A stretch of 64,000 nt of DNA from contig CBFHHA010000002.1 in NCBI GenBank assembly GCA_965655625.1, positions 54,637 to 118,636 on the forward strand. The letters are read 5' to 3'. This document shows, piece by piece, positions 63,954 through 64,000 of the stretch. The notes below the pieces were generated by a model. The model had not been told where the DNA came from. It worked only from the letters and a program-made list of their open reading frames with translations, and did not search any database. Position 1 is the first letter of the stretch. Each line of letters starts with the position of its first letter. This stretch comes from CAJJDF01 sp965655625. GTDB lineage: Bacteria > Bacteroidota > Bacteroidia > Flavobacteriales_D > CAJJDF01. Position numbers and translations under genes: made by a program.

Positions 63954-64000
63954 ATGAGCAAAAAAATAGCACTCTATTGCCGAGTAAGTACAGCAGAACA
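63954..64000 (+). CDS. Serine recombinase (start only)
   Basis: The window ends after MSKKIALYCRVSTAE. The Y-x-R-x-S-T motif with a following GCA GAA CA (probably Gln) is the catalytic start of a resolvase/invertase or large serine recombinase. The type cannot be told from 15 residues. It shows that the element carries two recombinase families. Confidence 0.8.
   Translation, partial: MSKKIALYCRVSTAE

Larger units (their letters stand above)
59467..64000. mobile_element. Integrated mobile element in mnmE (left part)
   Basis: From the mnmE stop to the window edge. All genes are on the plus strand and of mobile-element type: HTH/Cys-cluster protein, tyrosine integrase, unknown protein, palindrome, two HTH proteins, HUH Rep-like protein, small proteins and the start of a serine recombinase. 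Housekeeping genes stop abruptly at its left edge. The right end is outside the window, so size and transfer genes cannot be stated. Confidence 0.75.

Noticed and set aside
1..64000. CRISPR array or rRNA operon
   Set aside because: No regularly spaced direct repeats of 25-40 nt and no rRNA signature were seen.

Overview
The window looks like chromosomal DNA of a low-GC member of the Bacteroidota, most likely order Flavobacteriales. The evidence is type IX secretion and gliding genes (sprA, sprE/porW, gldB, a PorV/PorQ-family protein, two T9SS-sorted proteins), CarboxypepD-reg TonB-dependent receptors, LytTR regulators, DUF3127, and promoters of the Bacteroidota form TTG-N17..21-TAnnTTTG instead of -35/-10 boxes. 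Shine-Dalgarno sequences are mostly absent and A-rich stretches precede the start codons. Family-level placement is not possible by eye.

Layout. 1-8 kb: a gene fragment, a LytTR response regulator with a nearby Hpt protein, trpS, rnhA-purN, yebC, a class III aminotransferase, and an ECF sigma / membrane anti-sigma-like / Spy-like operon. 8-24 kb: waaA, a TonB receptor, DUF4268, a second LytTR regulator, recQ, a flavin reductase, DUF3127, a GT2, a double VOC protein, gltX, an M43 T9SS metalloprotease, and a zinc-ribbon-family coiled coil whose zinc cysteines are all gone. 24-29 kb: an RND transporter, lnt, tRNA-Phe, then a REP-associated transposase (RAYT) killed by a nonsense codon and flanked by inverted repeats. 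29-46 kb: ruvA-sprA, a T9SS-sorted protein, a TlpA thioredoxin, tatA-gatA, a degenerate M23 protein, sprE and gldB. 46-56 kb: an apparent surface operon of a 1209-aa TonB receptor, a 1390-aa secreted protein and a PorV/PorQ-type barrel. 56-59.5 kb: greA with a terminator-like leader hairpin, a HIT protein, tRNA-Pro, sucD and mnmE.

59.47-64 kb: an integrated mobile element begins directly after the mnmE stop codon and runs off the window. It carries a Cys-cluster/HTH protein, a tyrosine integrase, an unknown protein translationally coupled to it, a 46-nt palindrome, two small HTH proteins, a HUH Rep-like protein, a small soluble protein, a 52-aa single-span membrane protein and the start of a serine recombinase. 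The mnmE 3' end is a known integration target for other islands. The pairing of an integrase with a rolling-circle-type Rep makes this the most novel part of the window.

How the genes work together: sprA, sprE and gldB serve type IX secretion and gliding. The M43 protease and the 250-aa CTD protein are likely cargo. The TonB / giant protein / PorV-like trio probably forms an outer-membrane uptake or surface-display unit. Many housekeeping genes lie singly between them, separated by clear hairpin terminators and scattered REP-like repeats.
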